The position numbers and the translations under genes were made by a program. Under the pieces are notes generated by a model that did no database searches, had not been told where the DNA came from, and saw only the letters and a list, made by a program, of their open reading frames with translations. Positions 24,274-34,140 of a stretch of DNA of 64,000 bases are shown in pieces; the stretch's first letter is position 1; each line of letters opens with the position of its first letter. Source of the stretch: Taibaiella sp. (lineage in GTDB: Bacteria; Bacteroidota; Bacteroidia; Chitinophagales; Chitinophagaceae). The stretch is taken from the NCBI GenBank assembly GCA_016786705.1, contig JAEUVV010000008.1, positions 1 to 64,000 on the forward strand. The letters are read 5' to 3'.

Positions 24274-27200
24274 TCAACTTCGATTCTTCTCGATCCGGCT
24301 CCCCTGCTCTTCATCTTTCACCACCGAAAGCGATACGGAAATTTTATCCTTAAGCTCATCTACATGTGAGATGATCCCGACGATACGATTTTCTTTTTGC
24401 AGGTGCTTCAGGGTTTCGAATACGATGTGTACCGAAGCGGCGTCCTGTGTACCAAAACCTTCATCAATAAAAAAGAAATTCTTATCTGCTTTAGCATTGG
24501 TCTGCACACTTTCCGCCAATGCAAGCGCAAGACTGAGCGAGGCCTGGAAAGACTGGCCACCCGAGAGAGTTTTCACACTTCTCCTCCGGCCATCATTCAG
24601 GTAGTCGATGATCTCAAAATCATTATTATCGTTCAGCTGCAGGCTGAGCTGGTTACGGGTCAGGCGGTGAAAACGCACATTGGCCATCTCGCAAAGCTGC
24701 CGGAGATAGATAGAAGAAACATACTCTACAAAACCTGCCCGGTCAAAGAGTTTTTTGAGCACCGTCAACTGCTCAGCCCGGTTCCTGGTTTTATTCATTT
24801 GCGCCATTAATGCGCTTTTCTTTTCCAGCTCGGCGCGCTCCCGGCTAATCGCCCCTTTTAATTGCGCTACGCTTTCCACCGCAGCTTTAAACTCCGATTC
24901 TATGCGTTCGAGGTCCTGCTCCCGTAACCGGAACTGCTCCGGGTCAAAGGTCTTACCGTTTAGCTTTCCTGCCAGTTCTGCGATCCCGATCTGCAAAGCT
25001 TCATACTGCACCCGGAAGGTCTCCAATGCACTGCGTATGGCAACAGTATCCAGGCGCTTGTGCAATATTTCCTTCACCTGCTCTATATGCTCCATCTGGT
25101 GGACCTGCAACAACTGGCTGGCCTGGGAGGTCTGCGTTTCCAATAAAATAGTCAACTCCGCAATCCGGGTATCAATCCCTGAAAGCTTGCTTTCCTGGCC
25201 CGAGATAACCGGGTTTATAGCATTCAGCGCCTTATTACAGGCCTCATAATCTGCTTCCAGCTGATCATTTTGCATTTTTACCTCCATAAGCAATGCTGCA
25301 GCGGCATCAATAGTATAATGCCGGTAGGCTTCAAAATCCAGGTGCTTGATATGCTCCCTTTGCTGTCCGGCCAGGGCCTCATTACGGGCGCAGTCCAGCC
25401 GCAGGGCTTCCAGCCTGCTATTGGCCTTTTCCAGGTTTTCCTGTTCTTTATTTAAAGCCGCAGTAATATCAGCCAGGACTGCCTCCGTAGTCAATAGTTG
25501 CTTTTCAATGGTTTCCAGCTTATGCTTTTGCTGCTCAAAGGACTGCCGGTCTCCTGTAACAAACGCCTGCCAGCGAAAGGCATCCCCGTGTGCCTTTACA
25601 GCTGCCTTATGCTGTTCTATAGTTAATGCAACCGCGGCTTTCTGTTGCTCGCTTGTATGGAGCAATAAGAGTAACTGCTCCACATTTGAGCGCTGTGTCG
25701 CGATCTGTTTCAGCACATTATTTTGTTGTTCGATCTCGTTACCGAGTTGCTGCAGTGCTTCACTTACATCATCGGTCGCTTTAACTTCAGGGTGTTCTAA
25801 AGCCCCACAGAGTGGACAGGGCACCCCGTCTTGTAAGGTATGCGCATATTGCGCCAGTTGTGCCTGCACGTTTAATCGCGCTTCCTGTTGCCTTAATGCA
25901 CTTAATTTTTCTTCTGCTTCCCGAACCTGCCGTTCAAAATCTGAAGCATAACTCAGCTTATTAATGCCTTCCGCTTCCAGGGCCTGCTCCTGTTTTTCCA
26001 GGATTGCGGTTACCTCGTCATATTTCACAGCTTCTTCCGCCAGCCGCCGGTCGAGGTTTTCTTTTTGCGTCCACCATTTTTCCAGCTCCAGGAGCAAGCC
26101 TGCATCCGGCCGGGCCGCCCTAAGGCCGACAAGCTGTGCCTGCTCCTGTTCTTGCCGCACTTTCAGCGCATTTACTTTTTCCTCTGCAGCCTTAACAAAA
26201 GCTATGCCTTTCTCTTGCCGTTCTTTTATCGCTGTGATCTCCTGGTTCAACCGGAGCCACTGCCCGATAAAAGACAATTCCATTTCTTCAATTCTTTTTT
26301 GCGGCATTGTAAGCATTTCAGCCTGCAACACTTCCAGTCTTTGCCGGATTAGTGCTCCTTCTTCTCTAAGCTGCGCCAGGTTTATGCTTTCCTGTGCAGC
26401 CTGTTGCTGCCTTTGCTGTAATTCCGTTTGTGTTTGCCCCGTGTTGAAAAGCAATGTGGCAAAAGCGCCCTGTAATCTTTCAAACAGGGCGAGTTCAGCC
26501 GCCCGGGCATCTTGTGCCGGTTTTTGGGCCTGTAATTGACCAAACTCCCGTTTTTTTTGCTCAAGAAGTTCTATATCCGATTTAAGATGCCGGAGCTGCT
26601 GCAGCTCCTCTGATGCCGCCTTATATTTGATTTCCTTTTCACTAAAAATGCGTTCCGCCTCCAGTAATTGTTCTTGTTTAAGGGTGATTCCTTCAGCCGT
26701 GATCTGTTCGAATCCCAGCAATTGCCCTTCCTGCTGGTCCAGCAGGCTCCTGGTTTCGGCAAACAGGCCGGCTGTTTTGGCTTGCAGGTCAAAGCGCTGG
26801 AGATTAAAGATCTCCTTCAGCATTTTAGTACGGTCGGTAGCCCCCAGTTCTAAAAACTCTTTAAACTGTCCCTGGGGAATGATGATGGTTCTTTTGAAAT
26901 TCTGGTAAGAGAGCCCGATGATTGCCGCTACATTAGTTGATTCCTGTGGCACCCAATTCTTTTGTTCCTGCTCCCAGGCATACAAAACGATATCCGCGGG
27001 TTTTACTTCTTCATAATTTTTTGAATTGCGCCGGTAGGCCCTCGTAATCCGGTATCTTTTCTGTTCGTAATTAAGAAATTCAAAATCGATGTAAGAGCGC
27101 GTAGCGCGCAGGTTCATCATGTTGTAATTACGATTGTCCCGGCTGTTCATACGTTCGGTTTCTCCATACAGGGCAAAAGTAATAGCCTCGAGGATCGAAG

Positions 27201-27324
27201 ATTTACCGGAACCTACCGCGCCAAAAATACCAAAAAGGCCGGCGGCTGTAAGGTCTGTAAAATCAATGGTCTGGCGGGTCTGGTAGGAGTATAGGCCTTC
27301 TATCGTTAAACTTATCGGTATCAT
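24274..27324 (-). CDS. sbcC: DNA double-strand break nuclease ATPase subunit SbcC
   Basis: 1016 residues, an SMC-like ABC ATPase. Walker A is FGAVGSGKSSILEAI (about 34-48). The two long coiled coils are split by a zinc hook CPLCGALEHP (about 500). The ABC signature LSGGQSFQASLSLALALAE and Walker B FFFIDEGFGTQD lie in the last 120 residues. With SbcD it forms the bacterial Mre11-Rad50 complex, which cuts hairpins and protein-blocked DNA ends. It begins 2 bases after the sbcD stop, so the two are co-translated. Its 3' end faces the small membrane protein gene 31 bases away. Confidence 0.95.
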   Translation of the reverse strand: MIPISLTIEGLYSYQTRQTIDFTDLTAAGLFGIFGAVGSGKSSILEAITFALYGETERMNSRDNRNYNMMNLRATRSYIDFEFLNYEQKRYRITRAYRRNSKNYEEVKPADIVLYAWEQEQKNWVPQESTNVAAIIGLSYQNFKRTIIIPQGQFKEFLELGATDRTKMLKEIFNLQRFDLQAKTAGLFAETRSLLDQQEGQLLGFEQITAEGITLKQEQLLEAERIFSEKEIKYKAASEELQQLRHLKSDIELLEQKKREFGQLQAQKPAQDARAAELALFERLQGAFATLLFNTGQTQTELQQRQQQAAQESINLAQLREEGALIRQRLEVLQAEMLTMPQKRIEEMELSFIGQWLRLNQEITAIKERQEKGIAFVKAAEEKVNALKVRQEQEQAQLVGLRAARPDAGLLLELEKWWTQKENLDRRLAEEAVKYDEVTAILEKQEQALEAEGINKLSYASDFERQVREAEEKLSALRQQEARLNVQAQLAQYAHTLQDGVPCPLCGALEHPEVKATDDVSEALQQLGNEIEQQNNVLKQIATQRSNVEQLLLLLHTSEQQKAAVALTIEQHKAAVKAHGDAFRWQAFVTGDRQSFEQQKHKLETIEKQLLTTEAVLADITAALNKEQENLEKANSRLEALRLDCARNEALAGQQREHIKHLDFEAYRHYTIDAAAALLMEVKMQNDQLEADYEACNKALNAINPVISGQESKLSGIDTRIAELTILLETQTSQASQLLQVHQMEHIEQVKEILHKRLDTVAIRSALETFRVQYEALQIGIAELAGKLNGKTFDPEQFRLREQDLERIESEFKAAVESVAQLKGAISRERAELEKKSALMAQMNKTRNRAEQLTVLKKLFDRAGFVEYVSSIYLRQLCEMANVRFHRLTRNQLSLQLNDNNDFEIIDYLNDGRRRSVKTLSGGQSFQASLSLALALAESVQTNAKADKNFFFIDEGFGTQDAASVHIVFETLKHLQKENRIVGIISHVDELKDKISVSLSVVKDEEQGSRIEKNRS

Positions 27325-27326
27325 AA

Positions 27327-28532
27327 TCAGCTGTTCAAAATCTCGTTAAACAAATTCATCAGGTCTTCATTAGGCTCCTGCCGGCCATGCCGCGACCTGA
27401 AGTAATCTTTGAACAAGGACTGTATATCCTGGTCCAGGTCGATAGTAGCGCCCTCTTTTAAGGCTATCTTTCCGGATTTTAATTTCGGTATTAAAAATAT
27501 GATCCCGTTATGTGACTGGTAAATTCTTTTGCGCTCTTCGGCTGTCAGGAAGGTTTCACTTTCTAAAGTAAGTTCCAGCAGGGCATCCGGGTGCGCCAGC
27601 AACCATTGCACGGCAGTATCTATATCGTCAAACGTTTTACGGTATAATGGCCTGCCGGAATGCAAGGCTATTTTTTGATACCGGGCCTGCTGCCCGGGTT
27701 GTACCTCAACAAGACTGACATATTTTTGCTGACCGGCCTCGCTGAAACTATAGCATACCGGGGAAGAGGCATAAATAACCGGTTGCTCTTCAGTACCGAT
27801 ATTTTTAAACCCGTGAAGATGGCCTAAAGCCGTATACTGGACCTGGTGCGGTATGGATTCCGAATAGATCATGGCCGCATTGCCGATCTTTATCGGCTTC
27901 TCTCCATCCGGTTCTTCTAGAATGGCCGCCCCCCTTTTATTCATATACAAATGCGCCATCAATAAGTTTACGCCATTAGTATCACAATAAGTATCCGCAA
28001 GTTTTTGCCAATTGGCAGCAAGTAAGCGGTTCAGTTCTTCCTCTTTATCTTCACCCAGGTTTTCCCTCAGCCTTTGCTCATTGGCATAAGCAGTGTGTAA
28101 AATCCTTACAGGGTAGTCATAAGCCTTAAGGCGCAGTTCTATAAAGCCTTTATCAGATCGGATTACCGAGAATTGGTCCAGTTCATAGGGAGTAATAAGG
28201 GCATTAGGCTGCCCGATCAGAATAATGCCACAGGCTTTTGCCAAAGGGTCCGGCGCGTCAATAAGGCCCGGGGCATCATGATTGCCGGAAATGGCAATAA
28301 CAGGGCGCGCGCCGTTCTTACTCAGTTTTTTCAGCGTTTTATAAAAAAGCTCTACCGCGTCTACAGGCGGGTTGAAATTGTCAAACAGGTCGCCTGCCAC
28401 TAATACGAGGTCCGCATTTGCTTCATCTGCTATGGCCACGATTTCTTCCATTACCTTCACCTGTTCTTCCAGCCTGGAATAGCTATCCAGGCGCTTGCCC
28501 AGGTGCCAGTCCGCAGTATGCAGTATTTTCAT
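27327..28532 (-). CDS. sbcD: DNA repair exonuclease SbcD
   Basis: 401 residues, the Mre11-type nuclease. Phosphoesterase motifs: LHTADWHLGKRL (residues 4-15), LVAGDLFDN near 46, ISGNHDAPG near 80 and the metal-site histidines in LLMAHLYMN near 195 and TALGHLHGFK near 240. A C-terminal cap domain follows. It is an ATP-dependent 3'-5' dsDNA exonuclease and ssDNA endonuclease together with SbcC. First gene of the sbcDC operon, with a TAnnTTTG element about 28 bases upstream. Confidence 0.95.
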   Translation of the reverse strand: MKILHTADWHLGKRLDSYSRLEEQVKVMEEIVAIADEANADLVLVAGDLFDNFNPPVDAVELFYKTLKKLSKNGARPVIAISGNHDAPGLIDAPDPLAKACGIILIGQPNALITPYELDQFSVIRSDKGFIELRLKAYDYPVRILHTAYANEQRLRENLGEDKEEELNRLLAANWQKLADTYCDTNGVNLLMAHLYMNKRGAAILEEPDGEKPIKIGNAAMIYSESIPHQVQYTALGHLHGFKNIGTEEQPVIYASSPVCYSFSEAGQQKYVSLVEVQPGQQARYQKIALHSGRPLYRKTFDDIDTAVQWLLAHPDALLELTLESETFLTAEERKRIYQSHNGIIFLIPKLKSGKIALKEGATIDLDQDIQSLFKDYFRSRHGRQEPNEDLMNLFNEILNS

Positions 28533-28559
28533 CTTTAAATATTAATAGTCAAAATTAAG

Positions 28560-28567
28560 CGAAATAA
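28560..28567 (-). promoter_or_regulatory. TAnnTTTG element of the sbcDC operon
   Basis: On the minus strand TAATTTTG lies 28 bases before the sbcD ATG, an exact match to TAnnTTTG. A TTG lies only about 12 bases further upstream, shorter than the usual spacing, so the -33 box is doubtful. Confidence 0.45.
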
Positions 28568-28632
28568 AACAAGCATAAGCCCATTTCCGGCCCTGGCATT
28601 ATAGTTTTTATCCGACCCGACATATGAAAAAT

Positions 28633-28662
28633 AAAGCCATAATGAATCATCATCATGGCTTT
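28633..28662 (-). terminator. Terminator of the bshA-M16 operon
   Basis: AAAGCCAT and ATGGCTTT make a perfect 8-bp stem with a 14-base loop. On the minus strand it is followed by ATTTTT. It lies 25 bases after the M16 peptidase stop. Confidence 0.65.
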
Positions 28663-28686
28663 AAAAATATTATAGGCTAAACTTCT

Positions 28687-29922
28687 TTATTGCTTCAGGT
28701 AGTAAAGCGTGTTCGAATTTTCTTTCCTGAAAATATCTCTTGCTGCTGCCTGCACCTCCGCCGCGCTCACGCGGGCATATTTTTCCATTTCTGTATTCAT
28801 CAGGCCGGCATCGCCCAGCAATTCATAATAAGCCAGGTTATTGGCCCTGGCCAGCAGGTTCATATCTTCAAAGGCGACCATCGCTTCCAGCCTGTTGACC
28901 GATTTTTCCAGTTCCTGCAAGGTAATGCCTTTATCCATCAATTCCTGCAGGCTTTCTTCTATCGCCTGGTTAGCCACTAAAGGATCTATCCCTTCTACCA
29001 GCTTACCTTCTATCACTAACAGCCCCGGGTTAAGGCTCCCGGTGTGGTAGCAGTTAATGTTACTGAAATATTGCAGTTCCTTTACCAGCTTCTGGAACAA
29101 ACGGGAAGACTGGCCGCTGCCCATCACCTCGGTAATGATATCGGCAGGATGATATTGCGCGCTCAGGCGGTCGCCGATAGGCCATACTTTATAAATGGCA
29201 TTCAATGGAACGTCCGCGTGTATGGTTTGCACCCGGGCTTCCAGCTGTACCGGTTCTACAGGTAAGTTTCTCTTGTAAGCAACACCGGAAGGAATATCAC
29301 CAAACCATTTCTCAGCCAGGGCTTTAACGGATGCCGTATCCACATTTCCCGCCACACACATAATCGCGTTCAGCGGGTTATAGTGTTTTCGAAAAAATGC
29401 TTTCACATCTTCCAATTGCGCCGTTTCGATATGCGACAGTTCTTTACCAATCGTCATCCATTTATAAGGGTGCTGCTTGTAAACCAGTGCTCTTAAATGC
29501 TTCCAGGCATCTCCATAAGGCTTATTGATATAATGCTCTTTAAACTCTTCAATTACTACTTTTCGCTGTACTTCCAGGCTTTTTTCGCTAAAGGCCAGGG
29601 ACAGCATACGGTCGCTCTCCAGCCAGAACGCGGTTTCTATATTCTCTTTGGGGATCTGGATATAATAATTGGTAAAATCGTTCGTCGTATACGCGTTATT
29701 TTCACCACCCGCCATTTGCAAAGGCTCATCGTAATCGGGAATATTTACCGATCCGCCAAACATCAGGTGTTCAAATAGATGCGCGAAACCGGTACGATGC
29801 TCCTCTTCATCTCGCGCGCCTACATCATATAATATATTTACGGCGACCATGGGCGTGGAGGCGTCTTTATGAACGATTACACGTAAACCATTCGCTAATT
29901 CAAACTTTTCAAATTGTATCAT
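28687..29922 (-). CDS. M16 family zinc peptidase
   Basis: 411 residues, cytoplasmic or periplasmic without a clear signal peptide. The inverted zinc motif is intact: HLFEHLMFGGS with H48, E51 and H52, followed by NAYTTNDFTNYY and the third-ligand region FWLESDRMLSLAF near residue 125. The length fits the two-domain bacterial M16 peptidases related to the mitochondrial processing peptidase beta subunit. The second half (about 220-411) lacks the zinc motif, as usual. It starts 6 bases after the T9SS cargo gene, and the pair is probably translated together. Substrate unknown; members degrade or trim peptides. Confidence 0.92.
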   Translation of the reverse strand: MIQFEKFELANGLRVIVHKDASTPMVAVNILYDVGARDEEEHRTGFAHLFEHLMFGGSVNIPDYDEPLQMAGGENNAYTTNDFTNYYIQIPKENIETAFWLESDRMLSLAFSEKSLEVQRKVVIEEFKEHYINKPYGDAWKHLRALVYKQHPYKWMTIGKELSHIETAQLEDVKAFFRKHYNPLNAIMCVAGNVDTASVKALAEKWFGDIPSGVAYKRNLPVEPVQLEARVQTIHADVPLNAIYKVWPIGDRLSAQYHPADIITEVMGSGQSSRLFQKLVKELQYFSNINCYHTGSLNPGLLVIEGKLVEGIDPLVANQAIEESLQELMDKGITLQELEKSVNRLEAMVAFEDMNLLARANNLAYYELLGDAGLMNTEMEKYARVSAAEVQAAARDIFRKENSNTLYYLKQ

Positions 29923-29928
29923 CTGTAA

Positions 29929-31788
29929 TTATTGCTTTATAATTTTCTTTTGGCTCATGCGGCCTTTTGCATCCCGGAAGCGAACCAGGTAAACACCCTT
30001 AGCCAGGGTACCCAGGTCTATGCTTCCATTCTTCACCGTTCCGGCCTTCCATTCTTTACCCAGGATATCCAGGATAGTGTATTTAAGGCCGGTGATTGCT
30101 TCACTGGTCCTCACTTGTATATACTGTCCTGCAGGGTTAGGATATACCTCGATTGCCATGGAGGAAGGTCCTGCATCTGTAATAGAAACAGGAATCGCTT
30201 TACCTACCAGCGGCCGGATCATCAGCGCGCCGTCGATCAGTGAAGGCTCCCATTGGGTCGCTACTTTATAATAACGGAAATTGGCGCCCCGTTTATTTTT
30301 ATCTAAACCTATGTACAAGGAGTCGCTAAAGCCACCTGCCGGAAACATCAGGGCCACATAAAAGGCTCCGGCATCCAGTACAGGCGGGTTATCAAAACGG
30401 TAGGTTACAAAACCGTTGACCCGGGATTCATAATCAGGGTATAAATCAGCCTGTTGGTATACCATTTCATCCTGCCCGTCTACGGCGTCTATCTTACGGT
30501 AGATTTGCAGGTAAAACATTTTATTAGCAGCATCCGGCACCTGCCTGGGAAAATAAATCTGTACCCCGCGCAAAGTATCACGGACCGTTAATGCATACTC
30601 CTGGGCTACATAAGATGGTACGCCCTGGTAGGAAGACATATAATAAGCGCTTTCTGCCGAACCGTCGTCATAAGCAAAATAGTTGGAGAAGGCCTGCTGG
30701 TAAGTAATGGTATCATTGCCGGCGCTATAATCGCCGCTAACAGGTTGGGTCCAGTAAGCTTTGGCATTTATCGTAAAAGGGTCATTACCATTGGCCGTCA
30801 ATACAGAAGCGGTAGCAGGCACCGGGATATCCAGCCCCTGCAGGTCATTGAATGGAACGAAAATTTGCTGCGGGGTGGTGGTCAGGCTGGCACCGGTCTG
30901 GCTATTATTTAATTGCAACACCACGTTGGCCTGTTGTGTTGTCAGCCAGGTGTTTTGAATAGTCATACCCAGGAGGCCCGAGTAATGCACGGTCCTGTTA
31001 GCGTCAAAATGATTATAAGGCATAGCCGTGTATTCCTGCAACAAAGACCTGTTGAAGTCATCATTGCCCCAGTAGCTAAAGCCCAGGTCATTATTGATGG
31101 TATCCTGGTAATTCCTCCCCGTGGCCATTTTTACATAATCAATATGCCAGTGCGCATTACCGACATTAAAAGTGGCTTTGTTGACGAACCGAAACCTGAA
31201 ATCAGGATGAAAGAAAGTCGTATCGGTAAGCGGGACCATAGCAGTTGCAAAAGATGCCATTGCCTCACCCTGTCGTTGCCAGACCTTCACCCAGGAACCA
31301 TTTCTACGTTGAAAAAAAAGCATCAGCGAATCGCTTACCTGCGGGGCGAAGCCATTACCTTTTCCTTCGAACAGGAAACTTAAATAAATGGAATCCCCCG
31401 GGGTATGGGTACTTAAATCAATAAACTGGGAGGTAAGGCTATCGGCATACACACTTGCAAAAGCATTATTCGGACTATAAGGAACTCCCTGTGCATTTAA
31501 AACGTCAAAGGTTGCGATGCCGCGGCTTTGAATCCGCCGGCCTAATGTATTGTTCACATACACCATTGAATCCTGCCAGCGGTCCGCGGAAGGATAATAA
31601 CCTGTATTGGTAAAATCTTCAAAAAAAGGCAGGGTCAACACGGTCCTCCCCCTTGTATCTTTCTGGCTGCGCCGGGCATTTTTTAAAACGGGGTTCTCCT
31701 TTATGACTGTTTCAAATTCCTGGTTGTACCCTGGCAAATAAGACCCTATAAATAAAGCAGAAAGAGCTATTTTAAAAAAAGCATTCAT
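29929..31788 (-). CDS. Secreted protein with type IX secretion sorting domain
   Basis: 619 residues with an N-terminal signal peptide (MNAFFKIALSALFIGSYLPG). The final 75 residues are a type A T9SS sorting domain: AIEVYPNPAGQYIQVRTSE, YTILDILGKEWKAGTVKNG, and the closing GVYLVRFRDAKGRMSQKKII. The protein is therefore passed through the T9SS and released or anchored at the surface. The large N-terminal part is strand-rich and contains FFEDFTNTGYYPSADRWQDS, typical of Bacteroidota surface adhesin-like or hypothetical cargo. No catalytic motif is visible. It lies between an ABC permease (55 bases) and the M16 peptidase (6 bases). Confidence 0.85.
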   Translation of the reverse strand: MNAFFKIALSALFIGSYLPGYNQEFETVIKENPVLKNARRSQKDTRGRTVLTLPFFEDFTNTGYYPSADRWQDSMVYVNNTLGRRIQSRGIATFDVLNAQGVPYSPNNAFASVYADSLTSQFIDLSTHTPGDSIYLSFLFEGKGNGFAPQVSDSLMLFFQRRNGSWVKVWQRQGEAMASFATAMVPLTDTTFFHPDFRFRFVNKATFNVGNAHWHIDYVKMATGRNYQDTINNDLGFSYWGNDDFNRSLLQEYTAMPYNHFDANRTVHYSGLLGMTIQNTWLTTQQANVVLQLNNSQTGASLTTTPQQIFVPFNDLQGLDIPVPATASVLTANGNDPFTINAKAYWTQPVSGDYSAGNDTITYQQAFSNYFAYDDGSAESAYYMSSYQGVPSYVAQEYALTVRDTLRGVQIYFPRQVPDAANKMFYLQIYRKIDAVDGQDEMVYQQADLYPDYESRVNGFVTYRFDNPPVLDAGAFYVALMFPAGGFSDSLYIGLDKNKRGANFRYYKVATQWEPSLIDGALMIRPLVGKAIPVSITDAGPSSMAIEVYPNPAGQYIQVRTSEAITGLKYTILDILGKEWKAGTVKNGSIDLGTLAKGVYLVRFRDAKGRMSQKKIIKQ

Positions 31789-31843
31789 GTAATGAGTTTA
31801 TAATCCTAACGAAATTAAGGTAAAATAGCGTATAAAAAGGGCT

Positions 31844-32929
31844 TTACTCCCATTTGAACAGCTTGGCCGCGGCCGCATAGCCTATCAGCCCCCAAAGTAA
31901 AAGGATCAGCAGGTCGTATCTCACCGTCCAAAGACCTGCGCCATCAAAAGCTATGGCCCGAAGGGCATTGTTAAAATAGGTAAGGGGCATCAATTTGGCG
32001 ATCACCTGCAACCAGCCGGGCAGCACATCCACGGCAAAGAAAGTGCCGGCCAGTAAAAACTGCGGCATGGTAAAAATATTGGCCAGGGGCGGAATCACAG
32101 AGTCGCTTTTGGCAATACCGCTGATCACGAAACCAAAACTCATAAAAACAAGTAAGCCGATACCACAAACAATAAGCATATTCAGCACAGTAAGCCAGCC
32201 TTTGACCAGGGTATAGTCAAAAAAATATTTGCCGATTAATATAATGAATAATGCACCGGTAAGCTGGAACACTACCCTGGCAAAGCCTTCACTTAAAAGT
32301 ACCACGCTCCTGCGAATGGGTGTGGCAAAAAAACGTTTCAAGACCAGCATCTGCCGCAGGTGATAAAACACGAAAGCCGTCCCAAAAACGCTGGCCGCCA
32401 GTAAGGAAAAGCCCAATTGTCCCGGCAGGATGAAATCGATCATTTTAAACGAGTGATCATTGATCAGGGTTTGCTTTACAGTGACCAGCTCCTGCCTCCG
32501 GGCCTGCATCTGGGGGTCTGCCTTTATTAAAATATCATTTACAATGCCTTCCAGTTGTTGCACCAGGGGCGCATTATGCTGCCCCGAGCTTATTTCCACC
32601 AGCCATTTCCCTCTGGGTTCTTTCGCGATCTGCAGCATTGCCTGTACTTTTCCTTCTCTCAGGGCTGCCTGCAGGGCGGGTAAGGAGTCCATCGTTACCT
32701 GCAATTGTTTATTAGTCACCAAGCCTGAATAAACGGGATTATTTAACTCCGATTGTACCGGGATACCGATCTTTACCTTATTGGTACGATCACCAATGAA
32801 GCCGAAAACCAGGATAAACACCAGGGGAAAAGCTATACTGAAGATCACCGATGAAGGGCTTTTCAGCATAGAGCGTATAGAAGCTTTTGTGAGGGATTTA
32901 AAGGCTTTGAACTGGCTGTATGAAGACAT
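31844..32929 (-). CDS. ABC-2 type transporter permease
   Basis: 361 residues. One N-terminal span (SVIFSIAFPLVFILVFGFIG), a large periplasmic domain (about 55-165) and five C-terminal spans form the ABC-2 membrane pattern; FIDAN-type motif is absent but FFAVDVLPGWLQVIAKLMPLTYFNNALRAI near residue 300 is the characteristic conserved loop. Such permeases export drugs, lipids or polysaccharides with a separate ATPase. No ATPase gene adjoins it here, so its partner is encoded elsewhere. It starts 5 bases after bshA and belongs to that operon. Confidence 0.88.
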   Translation of the reverse strand: MSSYSQFKAFKSLTKASIRSMLKSPSSVIFSIAFPLVFILVFGFIGDRTNKVKIGIPVQSELNNPVYSGLVTNKQLQVTMDSLPALQAALREGKVQAMLQIAKEPRGKWLVEISSGQHNAPLVQQLEGIVNDILIKADPQMQARRQELVTVKQTLINDHSFKMIDFILPGQLGFSLLAASVFGTAFVFYHLRQMLVLKRFFATPIRRSVVLLSEGFARVVFQLTGALFIILIGKYFFDYTLVKGWLTVLNMLIVCGIGLLVFMSFGFVISGIAKSDSVIPPLANIFTMPQFLLAGTFFAVDVLPGWLQVIAKLMPLTYFNNALRAIAFDGAGLWTVRYDLLILLLWGLIGYAAAAKLFKWE

Positions 32930-32934
32930 GCGTA

Positions 32935-34077
32935 TTATTTATTTTTAAATTCGTCGATTACCCGGATGTACAAGGCTTCATATTCCGGCACCACTTTATC
33001 AATAGTAAAGCTATGCGCCTGTTTATAAGCGGCTTCTTTAAAGCCCTTCAGTGTCGCGTCCTCTTTCAGGATACTGATACTGTTTTTCGCCATATCTGCC
33101 ACATCGCCTACATCGCTTAGGTAACCGGTAACACCCTGCTGGTTGATCTCGGGGAGCCCGCCGGCATTACTGGAAATAACCGGTATGCCGCAGGCCATAG
33201 CTTCAAGAGCTGCCAGGCCGAAACTTTCATAGGCCGAAGGTAAGAGGAAGAGATCGCTGATACTGAAAATTTCTTCCACCTGCTCCTGCTTACCCAGGAA
33301 GCGCACATCCGTCTGCAGGTTGCAGAATTGCTTCACCAGCTCTTCCGCCTCGGTACGCTCTGGCCCGTCACCGATCATGATCAGCTTACTCGGCACTTCT
33401 TTTCTTATTTTCTCAAATATTTTGATCACATCATCTACCCGCTTCACTTTCCGGAAGTTGGAAACATGGGTAATGATCCTTTCCCCATTGGGAGCGATCA
33501 TTCTTTTGAAATGCTCTTTTTCTTTCCTTTGAAAACGTTGCACGTCCACGAAATTGTAAATAACATCGATTTCTTTCTGGATATTGAAGTTAGAAAGCGT
33601 TTCTTGCTTCAGGTTATGAGATACGGCCGTGATGGCGGTAGACTGGTTCAATGAAAAAGTAACAATCGGCGCATAAGTTTTATCGCGGCCTACCAGGGTA
33701 ATATCAGTTCCGTGTAAAGTAGTGATATAGGGTATATTTTTCCCGGCGTCTTTCAGGATCTGCTGGGCAAAATAAGCCGAGGAGGCGTGCGGGATAGCAT
33801 AGTGTACATGTAACACATCGAGGTCATAGTTATTTACCACGCTGACCATAGTGCTCACCAGGGCCGACTCATAAGGCGGGAAGTCAAATAAGGGATATAC
33901 CGGCACACTTACCTCGTGGAAGAAAATATTAGGCCTAAAGCTGTTGGCCAGCCTTACCGGCTGCTGGTAAGTGATGAAGTGGACATCATGTCCTTTATCG
34001 GCAAGTGCCATACCCAATTCGGTAGCCAACACACCGCTACCGCCAAATGTAGGGTAACACACGATTCCTATTTTCAT
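32935..34077 (-). CDS. bshA: N-acetyl-alpha-D-glucosaminyl L-malate synthase BshA
   Basis: 380 residues, a GT4 glycosyltransferase. The N-terminal CYPTFGGSGVLATELGMALA is the BshA signature, followed by HVHYAIPHASSAYFA near residue 95 and TTLHGTDITLVG near 120. The nucleotide-sugar motif FLLPSAYESFGLAALEAMACG and VISSNAGGLPEI occupy the C-terminal domain. It joins L-malate to N-acetylglucosamine from UDP-GlcNAc, the first step of bacillithiol synthesis. Bacillithiol is the probable low-molecular-weight thiol for the sulfur operon's persulfide enzymes. First gene of a four-gene operon. Confidence 0.95.
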   Translation of the reverse strand: MKIGIVCYPTFGGSGVLATELGMALADKGHDVHFITYQQPVRLANSFRPNIFFHEVSVPVYPLFDFPPYESALVSTMVSVVNNYDLDVLHVHYAIPHASSAYFAQQILKDAGKNIPYITTLHGTDITLVGRDKTYAPIVTFSLNQSTAITAVSHNLKQETLSNFNIQKEIDVIYNFVDVQRFQRKEKEHFKRMIAPNGERIITHVSNFRKVKRVDDVIKIFEKIRKEVPSKLIMIGDGPERTEAEELVKQFCNLQTDVRFLGKQEQVEEIFSISDLFLLPSAYESFGLAALEAMACGIPVISSNAGGLPEINQQGVTGYLSDVGDVADMAKNSISILKEDATLKGFKEAAYKQAHSFTIDKVVPEYEALYIRVIDEFKNK

Positions 34078-34132
34078 AAAAACTTGATTCTGTTTTACAT
34101 TAAAAGATTAAACCTATACTTTCAATAAGCCG

Positions 34133-34140
34133 CAAAGATA
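34133..34140 (-). promoter_or_regulatory. TAnnTTTG element of the bshA operon
   Basis: TATCTTTG on the minus strand, 55 bases before the bshA ATG, matches TAnnTTTG exactly. It directly abuts the terminator hairpin of the upstream gene, and the TTG 22 bases upstream lies inside that hairpin, so the two signals share sequence. Confidence 0.5.

Noticed and set aside
25346..25951. 201-codon plus-strand frame rich in Ser/Cys inside sbcC
   Set aside because: Exact antisense of the SbcC coiled-coil region; low-complexity Ser/Cys/Arg composition is the mirror of its Gln/Leu/Glu codons. Similar shadows at 25964-26539 and 24755-25249.
30913..31383. 156-codon plus-strand frame
   Set aside because: Antisense to the T9SS cargo gene.
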